From: Aspidapion aeneum
Taxonomy: Eukaryota; Arthropoda; Insecta; Coleoptera; Brentidae
DNA: 64,000 nucleotides
Direction: 5' to 3'
Assembly (NCBI GenBank): GCA_963576565.1
Contig: OY755042.1
Coordinates: 10,427,813 to 10,491,812 of the forward strand
The notes under the pieces are model-generated. The model worked only from the letters and a program-made list of their open reading frames with translations. It was not told where the DNA came from and did no database searches. This document shows, one piece after another, positions 1-10,800 of this stretch (the stretch's first letter is position 1; every line of letters starts with the position of its first letter). Made by a program: the position numbers and the translations under genes.

Positions 1-1
1 T

Positions 2-295
2 AATAAATTAAAAAACCTAACCCAAGAGTCTTGGCAAAATGTTATAGCGGAGAATGAAGCTACAGCTGCATGGAAATTATTTAAAAAAACTTTTAGCCAT
101 ATATATGTCAAATCCACGACAACAAAAAACATAAAACTCACAAAACATATCAAAATTAAAACTTGGATAACAAATGCTAGTATTATTTCTATAGTTTATC
201 GTGATAAATTAAAAAATAAATTGATTATAAATAAAAATGAAGCTAACTTTGCTGAAACATACAAAACATACCAGCTTGAAAAAAATCATAAATGA
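2..295 (+). pseudogene. Non-LTR retrotransposon fragment (endonuclease-RT linker)
   Basis: An open frame without a start codon runs from the window edge to a TGA and encodes about 97 residues. The pattern (ESWQNVI, AWKLFKKTF, IKTWITNASI, a basic stretch, then NFAETYKTY) is what is seen between the endonuclease and reverse-transcriptase domains of Jockey/CR1-type non-LTR retrotransposons, where the element describes the 'W I T' step before the RT fingers. No endonuclease or RT core is present, so this is a fragment. The link to the family is by motif recognition only. Confidence 0.5.
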
Positions 296-729
296 AGCTA
301 AAGCTAGATATTACAGTGAAATTGTAAAAATAGTTATTTACCTAACAAGTGCGGAAAGTAATACTTTACCGTACGCGATGGCAGATGACCGAACGACGCG
401 GAGAAAGATTTAAACAGTAGAGGAGGAGCCTCCAAAATGTATTTAAAATTTATTATTTCATCAATACATTTTATTAAAAAAGAACTATCGCTCATTTTCA
501 AGGGGGGTCAGCGATAGGCTCGAAACGCGTCGGGGTATTTTTACCATAGATTTTGAATAACTATTAAATTGATTTTGTGAAGAATTGGATCTTTTTTCAA
601 ACCCACAATGATTATATTATTAGGCCTCTTCACCCTGGAGAATTCCAAAACATTCAAGAGAACTATACTGCATTGTTACTGCCAATTTTAAATTGACTTA
701 TTATATTATAAAAAAACTTTTTATTCCAG
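296..729. other. Intronic or intergenic DNA, no gene seen
   Basis: AT-rich sequence leading into the splice acceptor of the first recognised methyltransferase exon (TTATTCCAG ends at 729). I looked for an upstream exon with a start codon for that gene and found none. The gene's first exon is probably left of the window. Confidence 0.5.
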
Positions 730-883
730 AATGCAAGATTTTCCTTGGTAGAACAAGAGGCAGTTCTAAACCGTACTGTAAGATCTGAGCTAAACCAAAG
801 TTGTCCTGTTCACCCAAAGTATCAGAGGGTTTTTCTAAAAGCATTTTTGGATTTGTTGGAAAAGCAAATTAATTGTGAGACAG
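730..883 (+). CDS. EEF2KMT: EEF2KMT-like methyltransferase, N-terminal exon
   Basis: This is an internal exon of a FAM86-type protein-lysine methyltransferase, a family known to trimethylate a lysine of translation elongation factor 2 in the cytosol. The exon follows a clean acceptor (TTATTCCAG) and ends at donor CAG|GTAAGC with one base carried over. It encodes about 51 residues (starting NARFSLVEQ, with CPVHPKYQRVFLKAFLDLL) that match the N-terminal helical part of FAM86 proteins, where a His-Pro-x-x-x-Tyr pattern precedes a hydrophobic helix. The next exon (4758) restores the frame exactly. About 20-25 N-terminal residues are missing, presumably on an exon left of the window. The assignment rests on the joined exons, not on this one alone. 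Confidence 0.8.
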
Positions 884-950
884 GTAAGCGAAATGAAATT
901 TTGGCGAACTCCCTCAGAAAATTGCAATACTAGTTACCTACGTTGGGACA

Positions 951-1103
951 CAGTGGCGTATATAGAAAAATGTTTCGGGGGGGGGAGACCCCATAAGTCC
1001 ATATTTTATGCTATTTTATGTTTGTATTCATGAAATATGTGGAAAATATTCAAAAAAACCTTAGCTTCGGTTCGGGGGCGCCCCCCCCTTCTCTACGCCA
1101 CTG
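951..1103. mobile_element. hAT-type MITE with 8-bp target duplication
   Basis: A 153-bp element with short terminal inverted repeats (CAGTGGCGTA at the left, TACGCCACTG at the right), flanked on both sides by the 8-bp direct repeat TTGGGACA (943-950 and 1104-1111). An 8-bp target duplication and CAGNGGCG ends are typical of hAT elements. The interior has G and C runs and no coding capacity. It lies in the intron just after the first recognised methyltransferase exon. Confidence 0.85.
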
Positions 1104-1144
1104 TTGGGACACGACTAATGATGAGTTTGTACTTTATTAGTAGC

Positions 1145-1330
1145 AAAACATTTGTAGAATAGAATAGAATATCTTTTATTGCCAACAAACATTACAGAAG
1201 TACGAAATGCACATTGACAGCCCCAGGTGTGCAGGGCAGGCCTGCTGGCCAAAAAACTGTCAATCACCATATCCTTGAGTGTACAATTATACTCTCTATG
1301 AAAAAAAATCCTAAAATCCAATCCCTAGAA
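1145..1330 (-). repeat. Probable antisense 3' end of a non-LTR retrotransposon
   Basis: Read on the minus strand this ends in CAATAAAAGATATTC followed by tandem TATTC units (plus-strand AGAATAGAATAGAATATC at about 1156-1173). That layout, a poly(A)-signal-like AATAAA close to a short simple-repeat tail, is the usual 3' end of Jockey/CR1-type elements. A similar tail (AGAATAGAATAGAATTG) lies at 3884-3900. No conserved coding sequence is recognised. Confidence 0.35.
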
Positions 1331-2189
1331 TTAGCATCCTCACAAAAATAATGTAGCATCAATTTTTAAAAAAACATTTCACTGTTAAAATTATTAAAAT
1401 TAAAAATTAAAAGTTTTGTTAGTGAAAATATAGGTAAATTACAGTTTTTTTTCCTTAAAAAGACATAGCAACAAGAAAAAGAGATAAAAATAAAATTAAA
1501 TTATTAATACAGCCAAATTTTAAAATACATAATTTGAAAACAAAATAAAATAAAATGAATGCCTGTTAAAAAAATAAAATAAACAACAGCTCAGCCACAG
1601 CCATTTAGACGTAACAGACACTGCTACAATTTGTTCGAGTTTTTTCAATAAATAAAGTAAGGTTTAAGAGGAAAAAACATTAAACTGGATTTAAAAAAAA
1701 TCTTATTAAAAATAAACGTAACATAAACGCTACACAAAAAAAAGTGTTCCTTTTCTAAAAAAAAAGTTTTTTTCACGATTTAAAAAAAGGAACATAATAG
1801 TTGTTATTTTTTTCTAAAGAAAATGATATGAAGATCCTATTAAGAAAAACTTTTATTTCTTAGTGGCTGTTTATGTAAAAGTAAATTTGGCAAAACAGTA
1901 CTGTTAACAGAAATGAACAAATTCAATTTAAGTGTAAATAAAAGATAATTTCCTAAAGAACAATTTAAACAGACATTAATTAACTGTAGTAAAAAAACAT
2001 TTTGAAAATTATTGAAAATTTGATCCTGCATCAACTATTAAAATACCAGTATGTAGTACATTTAAATTCTTTAATCCATTTCTTAGTTCTCGTGTTATAT
2101 TGATTTTTACCTTTTCGACGAAATTTTTTTTTGAGATAACGTTGAAAATGTGTTATTTGGGTGTATTTTGACCTATCTTAGCAATATCG
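1331..2189. other. AT-rich intronic DNA, nothing recognised
   Basis: Low-complexity A- and T-rich intron sequence. The short open frames here have no recognisable motif and no splice context. Confidence 0.5.
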
Positions 2190-2345
2190 ACGTGATGTCT
2201 GTCTGTGTGTATGTGTGTGTGTATATTATTTCTGTCGGTAACACGATAGCTCCTAAACCGCTGAATCGATTATCATAAAATTTTCAGGTAAAATAGTGTC
2301 CGACACTCTAACGAGCTGATTAGATTTTGGTCAAAATCCATTAAT
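2190..2345. repeat. GT-rich simple repeat with a conserved core shared with other repeats
   Basis: A TCTG/TGTG run is followed by GGTAACACGATAGCTCCTAA, an AACCGCTGAATCGATT block and AAAATTTTCAGG. The same order (GTCT run, TAACG, ATAACTCAAAAACCGCT, CGATTTTAATGAAATTTGG) occurs in the larger dispersed repeats at 11294, 35591 and 41059, so this is a divergent relative. No coding function is implied. Confidence 0.45.
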
Positions 2346-2628
2346 GCTAATGACAGTTTTTTGACAATTAAAAAATTAAAAAATGCAACTTGTTTAAAGT
2401 TCGCATCGTATCCATATGCGGTTTTCGGAATATAGTAAACTACATTTTGTTCAATAATTTGTGTGTTCCTGAGATATTTACGAAAAACTGTTTTTTATAA
2501 TCTAATCTATCATGGCTTCACTTGAAGTGTGCATATGCTAGCTATGAAAGTATGAGATCCTTCATGGTTCCATTTATTTAAATAATATTTTAAACCGCAT
2601 TTTCGTCTTGTAGTTGAGTGGCCTGTGG

Positions 2629-4578
2629 TATCCCGTGGGATAGTTGTGGAAATTTTTTTTAAACTACTCTAGATCGATTGTTAATAAATCACACAATTTT
2701 AAGTCACCGGGTGTTGTCCTCCAATTTTAGTAACAGGGCCGGTGGGACGTCATAAATCCAAGATGGCGGTTTTTTCATGTTTTTTCACAAACTTTGGCTT
2801 ATAACTTTTTATAAATTAGTTATACAGAAATACTGTTATTACATTTTTGTTTTCAATAGAACACCAAGTAAGATGGTAAAAAAGGGAGCTTCATATTTTT
2901 AAAACTAAAAAATATATAAATTTTTTATATATATATATATTTATCGGTTTCACAATGTTCTACGTCTTCCGATACCCAATCTTCACTCGTTTCTGTTTGC
3001 CCATAATTCATCATCTAGGCCTCTTATTCTTATTTCACTGTCTATTCCTTCTCTCCAGGTTCTCCTTGGCCGTCCTCGTTTTCTTCGGCCAGTTGGTTTC
3101 CATTGTAGTATTTGTTTAGGTAGTCTTTGATCATTCATTCTTTGTACATGTCCGTACCACACCAGTTGTTTTGTTCTTATATCATCCACTAAAGTACGTT
3201 CACCCACTGTCATAATTTCTCTTATTCTTTGATTTGTAACTCTTTCTCTTTTTGATTTCCCTGCTGCTCTTCTCCAATAGTCCATCTCCGTAGCGGAAAG
3301 CATTTTTTCTGTTCTATTCTTGATTGGCCATACTTCTGAGCCGTATGTATGTATGTATAATACTTTTTACAATGGTGTTATATATAAGTTTTTGTTATGT
3401 TTTGATATACTTTGGTCCCAAATTATTCCATTTAATAAAGTTATTGCTTTTCTTCCTTGTACGTTTCGATGTTTTATAGCTTTGTCTAGTGTTTCGTCAG
3501 CTGTAATTTTTAGACCTAAGTATTTATACTCATCACAGGACTGAATTCGCTGCCCGGTATTTAAGATTAGATCCTGTTTCATTCCACCTATACACATATA
3601 CTCTGTCTTATTGAGATTAACCTCTAGTCCCCACTTATTGTACTCTTCTATTAGTTTTCGTGTCATATATTCGAGATCGTCATAATCCTGAGCCACTACT
3701 ATCTGATCATCGGCGAATAAAGTATACAAGGTGGTTTGGTCCAACGGAATTCCCATGTTTTGGCATTTTCTCTTCCATAGTTTAAGGACTTGTTCCAAGT
3801 ATATCTTGAAGAGAGTCGGCGAGATACAGCAACCTTGTTTAAGACCTTTATTTACTTGAAAGCCTTTAGTTAGTTTTGCTTGAAGAATAGAATAGAATTG
3901 TAAAACTAATTAAGCGCAGGTTCTAAGCGAAAATTTGTGAAAAAATATGAAAAAAGCATGACGTCAAACAGACGCTTTTACTCAAATTGTAGGCAAACAC
4001 CCAACGAATTAACATTTAGTGATCCATCATCAATCGATCGAGGGTAGTCTAAAACTTTCTTGCTCAAACTAGAATTTTCAGAATTTAACATTTAAAAAAA
4101 TAACAAAATATTTTTTAGTTCTTGAGATAAAAAGCCTGCTATAAAAGCAATTAAATTGCTTTTCTATTGCAAACACAACAAACGTCACACAGGCGCTCTT
4201 GCTCAAATTTGAGGCAAACACCTGGCGACTTAAAATTGAGTGAGCCATAACCAATTGATTTGAAATAGTCTTAAACTTCCTTCTTTAATTTTTTTTCGGG
4301 TAAAAATAAGTTACTATTTTATTGTATTTTTGAAAAGATATAAAGCTTATTTTTTCACTATATTATTTGGTGTTATCTTGCAAACTGTAAAACTAATTAA
4401 AAGTTATAAGCCCACATTTGTGAAAAAACATTTAAAAAAAGCTGCCATCTTGGATTTATGACGTAACACACTCACTCAAATGGGAGGCAAACACCCGGTG
4501 ACCTACAATTGTGTAATCTATTACCAATCGATTTAAGGCAGTTTTAAAAAAAATTTCCACAACTATCCGACGGGACAC
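2629..4578. mobile_element. Inverted-repeat DNA element with internal tandem copies of its terminal unit
   Basis: The left arm (about 2629-2890) reappears inverted at about 4370-4578; both arms carry the words GGATAGTTGTGG, TCGATT, CACCGGGTGTT and CATAAATCCAAGATGGC. On the right side the terminal unit is repeated in direct orientation about three times (near 3961, 4182 and 4461), each with GACGTnA, CTCAAAT, GAGGCAAACACC and CCAATCGATT in the same order. An RTE-like fragment (2983-3882) sits in the middle. No transposase was recognised, and target duplications could not be fixed. Confidence 0.5.
2983..3882 (-). pseudogene. RTE-like retrotransposon fragment, RT palm to C-terminus
   Basis: Two minus-strand frames (3367-3798 and 2983-3303) form the 3' half of a non-LTR reverse-transcriptase gene. 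The first has LYTLFADDQIVVAQD, where F-A-D-D is the catalytic palm motif, then LEVNLNKTEYM and YKYLG, the usual thumb-side motifs. The second has WYGHVQRM and KRGRPRRTWREGID, typical of the C-terminus of insect RTE-type endonuclease/RT proteins. The N-terminal endonuclease and RT fingers are absent, and the frame is broken between the two pieces. It ends near a TA-rich tail at about 2930-2945. It lies in an intron, antisense to the host gene. Confidence 0.75.
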
Positions 4579-4757
4579 GAGTTTTAACGACGATAAACCT
4601 CTCAACTATTGTTTAAAAAAGCTAATAAAATATATTTGGTGTAAGTTTAGTGTTTCTGTTTTTTCACAAAAAAAAACACATTAACCCGACAGAGGCAGTG
4701 TTCTATTTAAAGTCTCCACCCTGTATTGTTAAATATCAAGTTTAATTATTGTTTTAG

Positions 4758-4948
4758 AAAACTTAGACGAATACAGTGAAATATTCGAGGACATATACAC
4801 AGTCTACACAGAACTAGTCAGTTCAAACAAGACTGAAGATAGGGAGTTTTTTAAACACTACTTCATTAAAAGTAGCGGCCATATCATTAGTTTGAAAGAG
4901 GACATTCATCTAATATCTGAGGGCACCACTGGTTTAAGAACTTGGCAG
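4758..4948 (+). CDS. EEF2KMT: EEF2KMT-like methyltransferase, second recognised exon
   Basis: The exon starts after GTTTTAG and completes the split Glu codon of the previous exon (G|AA). It ends at donor CAG|GTAAGA in phase 0. It encodes about 64 residues ending in ISLKEDIHLISEGTTGLRTW. The E-x-x-x-x-I-S-x-GTTGL-x-TW signature is the well-conserved start of the FAM86 methyltransferase domain, just before the AEW helix supplied by the next exon. Preceding residues (an acidic Tyr-rich stretch, then FFKHYFIKSSGHIISL) fit the N-terminal domain. The junctions with both neighbours keep one frame with no stop, which supports a functional gene. Confidence 0.88.
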
Positions 4949-5117
4949 GTAAGAGTTTTTGCCAATTTTTTCTTCATTGGTCATAAGTTTTTAGAATCCT
5001 TAAAATCTTATCAAGTTTTACAGTCGTTGTGTTAGTGGGTACTAAGTACTATCACGGGGCCCTTTTTAGAGTTTCTGAAACATAAAACTAGAATTTAAAA
5101 GTATCACTTGTAGCGTC

Positions 5118-5622
5118 AAAACATTTTCTCTTCCATACTTTAAGGACTTGTTCCAAGTATATCTTGAGAGAGCGTAGGCGAGATACAGCAACCTTGTTTA
5201 AGACCTTTATTTACTTGAAAGTCTTTGGTTAGTTTTGCTTTTATTTTAACTTTTGCCTTACTATTGCGGTATAACTCTTTGATGGCCTTAATTAGTTGTA
5301 CGCTTATGTTTGTGTTTTCCAACGCTTTTCAAAGTAGATTTAGTGGTATACTATCATATGCCTTCTGCAAATCGACGTAAAGCAGATGCAGCTCTTGTCC
5401 GTATGCCATTTTCTTTTCAATAACTTGGGTTATACAAAAGAGATGATCTGAAGTCGATCTACCCGCCCTGAAACCAGCTTGTTCTTCTGCCTCCATGTCT
5501 TTATATTCGCTCTCCACTTTATTTCTTATTATTTTACCGTATATTCTGCTTAGCGTACTAGTCACAGATATACCTCTATAATTGTGACATATATATTTCC
5601 TTCCTTTTTTGTGTTTATATAA
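5118..5622 (-). pseudogene. RTE-like retrotransposon fragment, RT fingers and palm
   Basis: Minus-strand frames 5329-5640 and 5140-5322 encode YRGISVTSTLSRIYGKII, AGFRAGRSTSDHLFCI, LLYVDLQKAYDSI and LKQGCCISPTL, the successive fingers and palm motifs of a non-LTR RT; the D of VDLQKAYDS is the first catalytic aspartate. A TGG-to-TGA change after NLL and a small indel after SPTL break it. About 108 bp at its downstream end duplicate the upstream end of the fragment at 2983-3882, so the two are separate copies of one family, in consecutive introns. Confidence 0.75.
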
Positions 5623-5640
5623 AATGAAAAAAAAACACAT

Positions 5641-6021
5641 CAGTTTACTTAAATAACGTTAACAAAACACAAATTTTTAAAAAATGCGTGTTAATTATAG
5701 AAAAGGGTAAAATACAATTTATAATATAAAATTAACAGCACAAAAAAAAACATGATAAAAGTCATTTTAAAATACAGTTTCGACAGATAGTACGCCTTGC
5801 GTTGATGTTATTATAGTTAAAATAAATAAATGAACGGATTTAAGAAGAAATAAGAGAAAAAATATTACATAGGTACAGTACGAAGTATAAAAAAAACAAA
5901 TTAAACACAGTGCAGAATAAAATATATCAAAAAATACAAAATACAACCACAAAATTTGCGACGAAACAAAATAAAAGAAAAATTAAGGGTTAAGCTTAAG
6001 AAGACGAAAATCTATTTATTG
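5641..6021. other. Intronic DNA, nothing recognised
   Basis: A- and T-rich sequence between two retrotransposon fragments. The 61-codon open frame on the minus strand is hydrophobic and low in complexity and is not considered a gene. Confidence 0.5.
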
Positions 6022-6366
6022 TTATTGGCCGAGATACTCCTTAATGGTGTATGGTTCCAGGTCTACCAAAAGCTTTTTGACTGATTTTTTAAAACTGGTA
6101 TATTTTTCGGTATTCCTGATATTCTTTGGAAGTTTATTAAATAGCCTTATGCACGCATAGCTTGATTGCCGTTCAGTAAGGGCTAATCTGTGCCTAGGGA
6201 AATAATTATATGTTAAGTCTCTTTTACTATAGGAATGATTTGGTAAGTGCTTCTCGAACTTTCCTTTATGTTTAAACATAAAAGCCACACACTCATATAT
6301 GTAGGTGCCACAAAGTGTTAATACTTCGATCTTCTTAAAACTCCCTCGACATGTTTTGTTCCATCT
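6022..6366 (-). pseudogene. Non-LTR retrotransposon RT protein, C-terminal fragment
   Basis: The minus strand encodes NKTCRGSFKKIEVLTLCGTY, then LPNHSYSKRDLTYNYFPRHR, LALTERQSSYACIRLFNKLP and a Lys-rich end with VKKLLVDLEPYTIKEYL. This is the familiar tail that follows the RT domain in Jockey/CR1-type elements (a region of the form 'ILTV..LYI.E', 'H.YNTR', 'RL.L...S..Y.G..LFN.LP', 'K..L..LL'). Only the tail is present, so it is a 5'-truncated copy. A TCTAATCTAATC stretch abuts its upstream end. Confidence 0.7.
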
Positions 6367-6974
6367 ATCTAATCTAATCTATAAATACATTATTTGACAA
6401 TTGTCAAAAATTTTGGGTTATGTCTTCTAAAAACTAGTTGATTGGCTGAAAATTTATCAAATTGTGGACTAAATTTATAGTTTTTCCAAAATTAATTGAC
6501 ACCATGAAGAGTGTTTAATAGAATTTGTAAACTTTTCTTCACTTTATTAATAAATTATAAAGAAAAATACAAGTACTTACCTATGGAATGGCACTCCTTA
6601 ACTTCTCCCGAACATTTTTTCACAAACCGCACATATTTTACGTGCATTATTTCCCATTTTTCACAGAAAAAACACATTTAAAAAATTTTACATGACAAAT
6701 GCAAAACACTGCAAAATGTAAATAAACAGCAAACATGGCGTGTACCCACAATGCAGCTGTGTGTGTCTGTGATAAAACACACGCATGCGCACTTAAAAAC
6801 TCGCGTCTGCGAAATTTGCTATTGTTTCCAAATACATCTTCACTTTTCGATTTTTTGAACATGTATTTATGCTCTAACGTATTTGGTTGAAAACTTGTAA
6901 TATTTTATTATTTTTAATAAAATCAGCCGCACAAAAAATCTATACAAATATTTAAACAATAATAATTACCACTA

Positions 6975-7010
6975 CCAAATCAAATCAAATCAAATCAAGC
7001 TTTATTGTCT
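6975..7010 (-). repeat. Simple-repeat tail of a non-LTR retrotransposon
   Basis: Tandem CAAAT units followed by CAAGCTTTATTGTC. On the minus strand this reads GACAATAAAGCTTG then TTTGA/ATTTG repeats, the typical 3' terminus of a Jockey/Crack-type element. The adjoining body (7011-7090) is A-rich and not recognisably coding. Confidence 0.5.
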
Positions 7011-7090
7011 TATATAAAGTATAAAACTTTGTAGACAAAGAAAATACATAACTAATAATAATAATAGAAAAAATCATTTAAAAAATATAA

Positions 7091-8212
7091 AATATATAAA
7101 TCCATCCAATAAGTGGTTTAATTATGTTGTTTGATTATATATATATTTTTAATTTACTTGTTTTTTTTAATAATAATTGAGAATTTTAAGTTTAATTTAA
7201 GTTAAAACCACAACGAAAGGGATCCATAGCTTAGGAAAGTGGTAGTGGTTAATTACCCCTACGGCATGACATTTAGCTAGTGTGCATAGGCAGTGCTTAC
7301 CACAACCTCAACGAACTGGCAAATAAGCTTTTCAGAAACTCCCTATTATATTCCTTTTATCAAAGTCAACCCATTATTACCGTTCGAAAGTAGTAATTAC
7401 GAGACGGATTAATAATAATTTGTTAAGAACAATGAGGATGATAATCAATAAGGGCTCGTGACATCACAGATTTCAAACAGAATTAACCCAGGTGGAAGGC
7501 AGTTTGCAAGTTTGCGGTTATACCCACTACGTCGTGTTTTTAGGTTAGGTTATGTCATTTACTTTTTTGTGTATTTAGTATTATCGTTTTGCACTAGTTT
7601 TTCTCGATTTTTCTTTTAAGTCAGCCTTCAATAGTCACAGAAATTTAAAAGCCGTTATCTGACCAAAGGCTATTTCTGCCGTTCTTAAGCTAGAATGCCG
7701 CTATCTACCTATAAATGTTGATTAAAAAACTCGGAAAATAATAAACAAACGTGCTTTGTTTCTTGAAAACCATAAAAGCTAAAGAAGATTTTCCTATAAA
7801 AATTGATGTAGAATAATGTTGTATGTGTATATGTAACGGCACGAAAACATCAAAATTGTCCAAATGTTCAATAACGGCATTATAGCTTATGCACGGCAGA
7901 TTTGTAGTTTGTAGTCCGGTGGCGGCGGGGGGGACTCCTAGTTTTGACGTCCGAGTGATGACAAGCTGTCTTCCTTGAGAATTTTGAGATATTCAAGATA
8001 TCGGCCCTGTTGTATAAAAATATTTTTGAAAATATAAAACTGGGCATAACAATAATTATTGGAATCATGTCAAAATGGATTTTTGACTATTTTTTCCTTT
8101 ATTAGCCTTTTACTCAGAAAGTACTTATTTTTTGGGAAAATCTCTGAAAAGGAAATTTAAAGCACATTACAAAATCTCATCAAATCAAACGAGATATATA
8201 TGAACTACATAA
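7091..8212. other. Intronic DNA, no gene seen
   Basis: Mixed unique-looking sequence with a G run at 7926-7933. No splice-flanked coding segment fits the methyltransferase gene and no element ends were recognised. Confidence 0.45.
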
Positions 8213-9054
8213 GTACCACCCTTGCAAAAATTCGCACCCTTAACCGTCCACATTATGCTAAGTTCTTGCACATTTAAAAAAAATAAATACACAAATTTTT
8301 TGAAGTTTAATCAATTTTCTTATAAACAAAGCCTTATGCGATGAAAGTATACTATATTTTTTGTAGGCAATAAAATTTCCATTTAAACTATGTTTCACTC
8401 AGTGCAGTGCAGGGTGTATTTAACACTTCGATGGCGTCTGTAAGCTAGAAACATTTTTGGAAATCACAAAAAATATTTGATGTTTTTTGCAATTTTCAAA
8501 GAACCACGCCTTCTAAAAAAACATGTGTATAAAACTTTATTAGGAAAATAAATTTTCCTTTCCAACAATGTATAACAAAGTATTAAAGAAAATTGGATAA
8601 AAATGTAAAAATTTAACGATTTTTCTAAATTATCCATATTTATGGATGACACTGGGTCGTTAGGGGTAAACTTATTCGCACTTTGTTATAAGTTGTTGGA
8701 AAGGAAATTTTATTCTCTTCATTATCAAGTTTTTTACACATGTTTTTCTAGAAGGCTTGGTTTTTACAAAAGTGGCAAAAATCATAAAGTATTTTTTGTA
8801 ATTTTCAAAAATGTCCCTAGCTTACGGACGCGACTGAAGTGTTACCTAGAATCTGCACTGCACTGAGTGATACATAGTTTAAATAGAAATTTAATTAACT
8901 ACAAAACAGTATAGTATACTTTTTTTCGCATAAAGCTTTGTTTCTTAGAAAATTGGTTAAAATTAAAAAAATTGTGTATTTATTTTGAATAAAATGTGCA
9001 AGAAATTAACGTAATATGGACGGTTAAGGGTACGTATCACTGCAAGGGTGGTAC
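8213..9054. repeat. Foldback element with arms of about 400 bp
   Basis: The left end GTACCACCCTTGCA (8213) is mirrored by TGCAAGGGTGGTAC (ending 9054). The arms can be followed inward through CCTTAACCGTCCA/TGGACGGTTAAGG, CAGTGCAGTGCAG/CTGCACTGCACTG and ACATGTTTTTCTAGAAGGC (right arm). The arms have diverged by scattered substitutions and small indels. No coding sequence was recognised. The right end is only 83 bp upstream of the methyltransferase exon at 9138. Confidence 0.75.
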
Positions 9055-9137
9055 TTAGGTACTTCGCAGATATGTCGTTATACATTTTCTGTTATACCGC
9101 TGATTATATACTTATTTTATTTTTTTGATAATTTTAG

Positions 9138-9293
9138 GCAGCCATTGCTTTGGCCGAATGGTGTATTCAAAATAAAGAGTCACTGAATGCCAAGAAAGTT
9201 TTGGAACTTGGATCAGGGATAGGCTTAACTGGGATCACCTTAGCCCTGGAGTGTTCACCCAAATTAGTTTATATGACCGACTGTCATCATTTG
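9138..9293 (+). CDS. EEF2KMT: EEF2KMT-like methyltransferase, SAM-binding exon
   Basis: The exon begins after AATTTTAG and ends at donor TTG|GTTAGT, both phase 0, giving 52 residues. It opens with AAIALAEWCIQN and carries KKVLELGSGIGLTGITLALE, motif I of class I methyltransferases, whose glycine-rich loop binds S-adenosylmethionine. It ends in VYMTDCHHL, where the acidic residue after beta-2 contacts the cofactor ribose in this fold. FAM86 proteins carry the same pattern (LELGSGxGLTG and a DCH motif), which separates them from most other class-16 enzymes and is the strongest single reason for the gene assignment. Confidence 0.93.
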
Positions 9294-9495
9294 GTTAGTT
9301 CATTTAATGTTTCGCTTTTCTTATTTTCTTAGATTGCATTTAGTCGCAAAAACAATTCCTTTTTGTCAAAAATCCTACTGTATTTTAAAAAAGACTGAAA
9401 CAAAATTAAAATAAAACAGAAATTTTTTTTACCTACTTGCATGCGGTAAAGTAATTAGTTTACCGCACGTCGTGTAAAATTTTAAAATAGAAAAA

Positions 9496-10784
9496 ATAAT
9501 CCCAAACAACTGGAAAGAATACATAACCATTATTCTACACAAGAAAGGCGATAGAGCAGATCTAAAAAACTATCGACCTATAACACTCCTTACGGTAATT
9601 TATAAGCTTTTCACAAAAATATTAACAGACAGACTAACAACAAAATTTGACGGATATCAATCAAAGGAACAAGCAGGCTTTAGAAAGGGCTTCTGTACAG
9701 TTGACCACTTATTAACCATGAAAATCCTAATAGAACGACCCAACGAATATAACATTTCACTACATATTGCGTTTATAGACTTCGAAAAAGCTTTCGATAG
9801 CATTGAGCACTGGGCAGTAAAATCATCTTTAATTAATAGCCGAATAGATCACACATATACAGACTTAATAGCCAATATATATAGCGAAGCAACAACATCA
9901 ATTAAAATCCACAAATGTACCAAGCCAATCCGCATAAGATGTGTGAGACAAAGTGACACAATATCCCCTCAATTATTAAACCAGGCCCTAGAAAATGTTT
10001 TTAAAAGCTTAGATTGGGAAGAAATAGGCAATAAAGTGGACGGACAATTCTTGAACCACCTAAGATATGCTGATGATATCGCCTTAATAACAGGCAAGAA
10101 AGAAGAACTGATAAAAATGCTGGAAGAACTGGATACAGCAGCTAAAAATATAGGCTTAAGTATGAACTACACTGAAACTAAAATCATAACAAACACAGAT
10201 GAAGATATTACGGTCAAAATAAACCAAAATAAAATAGAACAAGTAGAGGAACATATATACCTGGGACAAATTATTAAACTGAAAAAAGAAAACCAAACAG
10301 CTGAAATCAAGAGACGAGTAAGATTGGCCTGGTCCTCAGTACCTCAAAATGAAAGTGTATAACCAATGTATCCTTCCTGTACTTAACTATGGATCCCAGA
10401 CCTGGACACTTACAAAATCAAACATAAATAAGGTAAAATCAAAGATCAATGGAAAGACAAATGTTACATGTAAAGCTGACAGATAGAAAAAGGAATGAAT
10501 GGATAAGAAATAAAACAAAAGAAAGGGATGTCAGAGGAGAAGTAACAACATTAAAATGGAAATTTTCCGGTCATAATATCAGACAGAAAGACGATCGATT
10601 TAACAAATGTATTGTAAACTGGAGACCTTGGGAAAATAAAAGAAGTAGGGGAAGACCCCAAATGAGATGGGCGGACGATTTGAAGAAACACGCGGGAGCT
10701 AGATGGATGAAGACGACCACAGACAGGGAAGAGCGTAAGATATTGGGGGAGGCATATGTCCAAAGATGGATTGAAGAAGGCTAA
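9496..10784 (+). pseudogene. RTE-like retrotransposon, 5'-truncated and frameshifted
   Basis: A frame open from about 9496 encodes an RT domain: IIPNNWKEYITIILHKKGDR, LKNYRPITLLTVIYKLF, EQAGFRKGFCTVDHL, then IAFIDFEKAFDSIE, VRQSDTISPQL and LRYADDIALITG with the Y-x-D-D catalytic pair. The frame stops at 10362. A later piece (10449-10784) encodes the C-terminal WRPWENKRSRGRPQMRWADD region in another frame. The endonuclease is missing, and a segment between the two pieces is shortened. It ends in a (TAGA)n tail at about 10785-10800, as RTE elements do. It lies in the host-gene intron in the same orientation. Confidence 0.8.
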
Positions 10785-10800
10785 ATAGATAGATAGATAG

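Noticed and set aside
6647..6862. 71-codon minus-strand frame
   Set aside because: No motif, no conserved neighbours, composition not distinct from intron sequence.
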